Assembly (NCBI GenBank): GCA_028865585.1
Contig: JAGWJU010000072.1
Coordinates: 1 to 6,581 of the forward strand
Reading direction: 5' to 3'
Length of the DNA: 6,581 bases
Origin: Elusimicrobiota bacterium
GTDB taxonomy: Bacteria > Elusimicrobiota > Elusimicrobia > UBA1565 > UBA9628
In this document: positions 4,209-6,581 of the stretch, piece by piece
Position numbering within the stretch: the stretch's first letter is position 1
Layout of the letters: each line of letters starts with the position of its first letter
The notes under the pieces: generated by a model
Databases searched by the model: none
Told to the model about the DNA's origin: nothing
What the model saw: only the letters and a program-made list of their open reading frames with translations
Made by a program: the position numbers and the translations under genes

Positions 4209-6581
4209 CTAGAACTGGAAGGTCAGGTTCGTGCCGAACTGGATGGAGATGTAGTCGTTGGTCTTGATGTAGCGGTCGAGCTGCGCGGCCACGGCGCCGT
4301 TCAGGGTCAAGCGCAGGTTCTGCGCGATTTGGTAGTCCGCGCTGGTGTTGTAGCTGAAGAGCTCGAAGTCGTTGGCCGCGGTGATGGGCGAGTACTTGTA
4401 GTCCATGGAGAGCGTGTTGGTCCAGATGACGCGGTTGATGAAGAGAAGCGGCGACTTCATCAGAAGCGGGATGTAGAGCCCCTTGGGCATGCTGATGTCC
4501 GCGCGGGAAATCAGGCTCGGCGTGACGTCCGTGTCGTTCTGGGAGTAGACCCCCAATCCGTTCTTGTTGGTGTCGTGGTTGTAGACCACCTTGGGCGTGA
4601 GCGAGAACTTGCCCGCGTTGAACGTGGTCTGCACCGTGGCGTCCTGGTGCCCGGTAATCTGGGTGTTGACGTCGGCCACCAGGCTGTGGCTGTTGGAGGC
4701 GCGGAGGTTGCCGCTCACGAGGCTGTCGAACCTCTTGAAGAGCATGCTGCGCAGGTCCAGGCTGTAAGACTGGTCCGTGGCCAGGCTCTGGCCCTCGGTG
4801 AGCGTGCGGTGCGCCGAGACGCGGAAATCCATCTGGGTGTTCTGCATCCAGGACTGGGTGCGCAGCATCAGCTCCAGTTGGCTCATGTTCATGAGCAGGT
4901 CCGGCAGCGTCGTCGAGATGACGCGCGACGGCGTGTTGGTGGTCTGCCCCCGCTGCATGCTGTAGACGAAGTTGTTGGACAGGGAGAGGGTCTTCAAGGG
5001 CGCCCAGCGGCCCTTCAAGCCGTAGTTCTGCAGCGGCAGCCAGCGCTGGGTGGAGTTGACGGTGTCCTGCAGGGTCTGGGTCTGCAGGATGGCCGCGGGG
5101 TTGTTCGGGCGCAGGCCCGAGCGGATCCAGAGGTCGCCCATGGGGTTCAAGCCCCGCTCCACGTTGTTCCACACGTCGCCGTCTTGGATCTGGTAGCCGT
5201 TGACGATGTCCAAGGTCTTCAAGAGCTTCGAGTTGGGTGTAATCTGGCTGAAGTCGATGGGCAGAGTGACGGCGCCGTTGGAGTTGCGCGTGATGGTCTG
5301 CAGGTCGCCGTAGCTGAAGGTGTAGGTCGAGAGGCCGACGACCACGCTGGTGGTGCTCACGTTGCTCTGCGAGATGGTGTTGATGCTGTAGTTGACCTGG
5401 GGATTGAGCCAGCGGTTGATGCGGAAATTGGACGTGAACCCCGCGGTCTGGTTCAGGGAGAGCGGGTAGCTGAAGTCCTGGCCTTGGCCGGAGCTGAAGT
5501 TCTGGCGCTGCTCGTGGACGGTGGTCAAGGCGTAGTTCGGATCGAAGGAGGATCCGGTCCAGGGCACGAAGTCGAGCTTCGCGCCGTAGGTGTTGGTGAT
5601 GTCCGTGGTGTTGTCGTTGCCCGGCTGCTCCAGGACGGCGAGCGAGTTGTAGCCGACGCTGTACTTGGAGTAGGAGTAGGTCAGGTTCACGGTGCGCGGC
5701 AGGAAATGGCTCTGCGTGGGCACGCCGTACTGCAGGGCCGAGGTGTAGGTCTGCCGGTCGTCGGTCCGCCCGAGGAGGTCGTAGTTGATGACGTTGCGGG
5801 TGTAGCCCAGGGTCACCTGCGGAAGGGCGCCCAGGTTGAACGTGCCTTGGGCGCTGCCGTTCCAGGTCGTGACCTTGCCCTCCTGCAGGAGGTTCACCAG
5901 GTTGGAGAGGCTCCCCGTCTGCGCGACGTTGGGGGTGTTCACGACCGCGCGGGAGACGTTGAAGCTCATGGGGAAGTAGCGCAGGCGCGTGACGTTCATG
6001 TAGGCGTTGTCGAGCTCGTTGTCCTGGTTTGAGACCACCGACGTCGGGGTCTGGAAGTTGCGGTCCACGTAGCGCGACTTGGCGCCGAAGGTGCCCCAGC
6101 CGGGAACGGAGAAGTCGCCCTGGAAGTCGTAGGCGTTGCCCACGCGCGTGACGGGCTTGGCCAGGAAGATTTCGTCGAGGTAGAGGGACTCCTTGCCCTC
6201 CGTGCCGACGGCGCCGCCGGGCGGGGCGGTCAAGTGCCAGTACTGCGACGGCCCGGTGGGCTGGGCGTTGGCGTCGAAGGTGTAGCTGGAAAGCTTGACG
6301 CCAGCCACCAGCTCCGAGACCTGCTGGAGGTTGGGCACGCCGCTGCTCACCACCACGGTTCCCGGCGGGTCCGCGCTGTCCGCGGTCCAGCTTTGCGCCA
6401 CGCGGAAGGCGTTCAAGTTTTGGTCCACTTTGATGAGCTTCCAGCCCGTGAAGGTGATGGGCACGTCGACCTCGTAGAAGTTTTGGTCCGTGCCGGCGCG
6501 CAGGAAGAAGATGTTGTTGCGGCAGTCCGCGTTGCCGCTGGCGCAGGTGGCGCTGTTGCCGGCCTGCGCGTTTCCGTAGAC
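4209..6581 (-). CDS. SprA-like outer-membrane beta-barrel protein, C-terminal part (5' end off the window)
   Basis: The frame is open from the right edge to TAG at 4211-4209, showing 790 residues; the GTG at 6464 is internal because in-frame codons continue upstream with no stop. Visible residues, numbered from the edge: an extracytoplasmic beta-domain with RAGTDQNFYEVDVPITFTGW (28-47), SGVPNLQQVSELVAGV (80-95) and LYLDEIFLAKP (133-143). From about 149 to the end come many alternating polar/hydrophobic strands rich in N, T, S, Y and Q. The last strand is QFGTNLTFQF, a BAM-type beta-signal ending in Phe. This order (FLR.G.....YE...P.tf.GW, then G.P.L..v..l..Gv, then lylDEi.l, then strand-rich barrel) recalls SprA/Sov, the giant T9SS outer-membrane translocon of Bacteroidota. 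That resemblance is from memory, not a search. The only cysteines are C13 and C20. If truly SprA-like, well over 1000 residues should lie upstream. Alternatives: another large beta-barrel family. Outer-membrane barrel is near certain; SprA kinship is moderate. Confidence 0.75.
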   Translation of the reverse strand, partial: VYGNAQAGNSATCASGNADCRNNIFFLRAGTDQNFYEVDVPITFTGWKLIKVDQNLNAFRVAQSWTADSADPPGTVVVSSGVPNLQQVSELVAGVKLSSYTFDANAQPTGPSQYWHLTAPPGGAVGTEGKESLYLDEIFLAKPVTRVGNAYDFQGDFSVPGWGTFGAKSRYVDRNFQTPTSVVSNQDNELDNAYMNVTRLRYFPMSFNVSRAVVNTPNVAQTGSLSNLVNLLQEGKVTTWNGSAQGTFNLGALPQVTLGYTRNVINYDLLGRTDDRQTYTSALQYGVPTQSHFLPRTVNLTYSYSKYSVGYNSLAVLEQPGNDNTTDITNTYGAKLDFVPWTGSSFDPNYALTTVHEQRQNFSSGQGQDFSYPLSLNQTAGFTSNFRINRWLNPQVNYSINTISQSNVSTTSVVVGLSTYTFSYGDLQTITRNSNGAVTLPIDFSQITPNSKLLKTLDIVNGYQIQDGDVWNNVERGLNPMGDLWIRSGLRPNNPAAILQTQTLQDTVNSTQRWLPLQNYGLKGRWAPLKTLSLSNNFVYSMQRGQTTNTPSRVISTTLPDLLMNMSQLELMLRTQSWMQNTQMDFRVSAHRTLTEGQSLATDQSYSLDLRSMLFKRFDSLVSGNLRASNSHSLVADVNTQITGHQDATVQTTFNAGKFSLTPKVVYNHDTNKNGLGVYSQNDTDVTPSLISRADISMPKGLYIPLLMKSPLLFINRVIWTNTLSMDYKYSPITAANDFELFSYNTSADYQIAQNLRLTLNGAVAAQLDRYIKTNDYISIQFGTNLTFQF

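Noticed and set aside
3577..5172. Minus-strand open frame of 531 codons spanning the end of the MFS gene, the gap and the outer-membrane gene
   Set aside because: It crosses two well-supported genes in another frame. The product is a His/Pro/Gln/Arg-rich low-complexity string without motifs.
4329..6032. Long plus-strand open frame (567 codons) opposite the outer-membrane gene
   Set aside because: It is antisense to the strand-rich barrel protein. Its translation is a Val/Gly/Arg/His-rich string with no recognisable domain, typical of open frames created by GC-rich third-position bias.

Overview
The window is a high-GC (clearly above 60% by eye), gene-dense stretch of a Gram-negative (diderm) bacterium. 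It contains four substantial protein-coding genes, plus a gene fragment at the left edge. The diderm assignment rests on the rightmost gene, a long outer-membrane beta-barrel protein with a C-terminal beta-signal. Its resemblance to SprA, the translocon of the type IX secretion system (T9SS), combined with the high GC, suggests a lineage outside typical Bacteroidota. Elusimicrobiota or a similar environmental phylum is possible, but this is a guess from style and not a demonstrated placement. No RNA genes, CRISPR arrays, insertion sequences or prophage signals were seen.

Layout, left to right. (1) 1-159, minus strand: an interior/C-terminal piece of a nucleotide-sugar (UDP-sugar) dehydrogenase that runs off the left edge. 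(2) 143-1762, plus strand: a soluble PAS-HisKA-HATPase sensor histidine kinase with a glycine-rich linker and an apparently incomplete N-terminus. Features 1 and 2 meet head-to-head inside conserved parts of both proteins. This points to a junction near 145-165, either a rearrangement or an assembly chimera. (3) 1776-2474, minus strand: a complete ComF-family phosphoribosyltransferase, tail-to-tail with the kinase. (4) 2554-4107, plus strand: a complete 14-TM EmrB/QacA-type (DHA2) MFS exporter, divergent from comF across a 79-bp AT-richer spacer. (5) 4209-6581, minus strand: the C-terminal 790 residues of the SprA-like outer-membrane protein, convergent with the exporter and open through the right edge. 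A 101-bp intergenic gap between genes 4 and 5 carries a long inverted repeat.

Neighbouring genes alternate in orientation, so there is no multi-gene operon here and no strong reason to assign the genes to one pathway. The kinase has no response regulator beside it, the exporter has no EmrA/TolC partner, and the SprA-like protein has no other T9SS gene in view. The items most worth a second look are the junction at the left end, the SprA-like protein in a high-GC genome, and the inverted repeat between the convergent genes.
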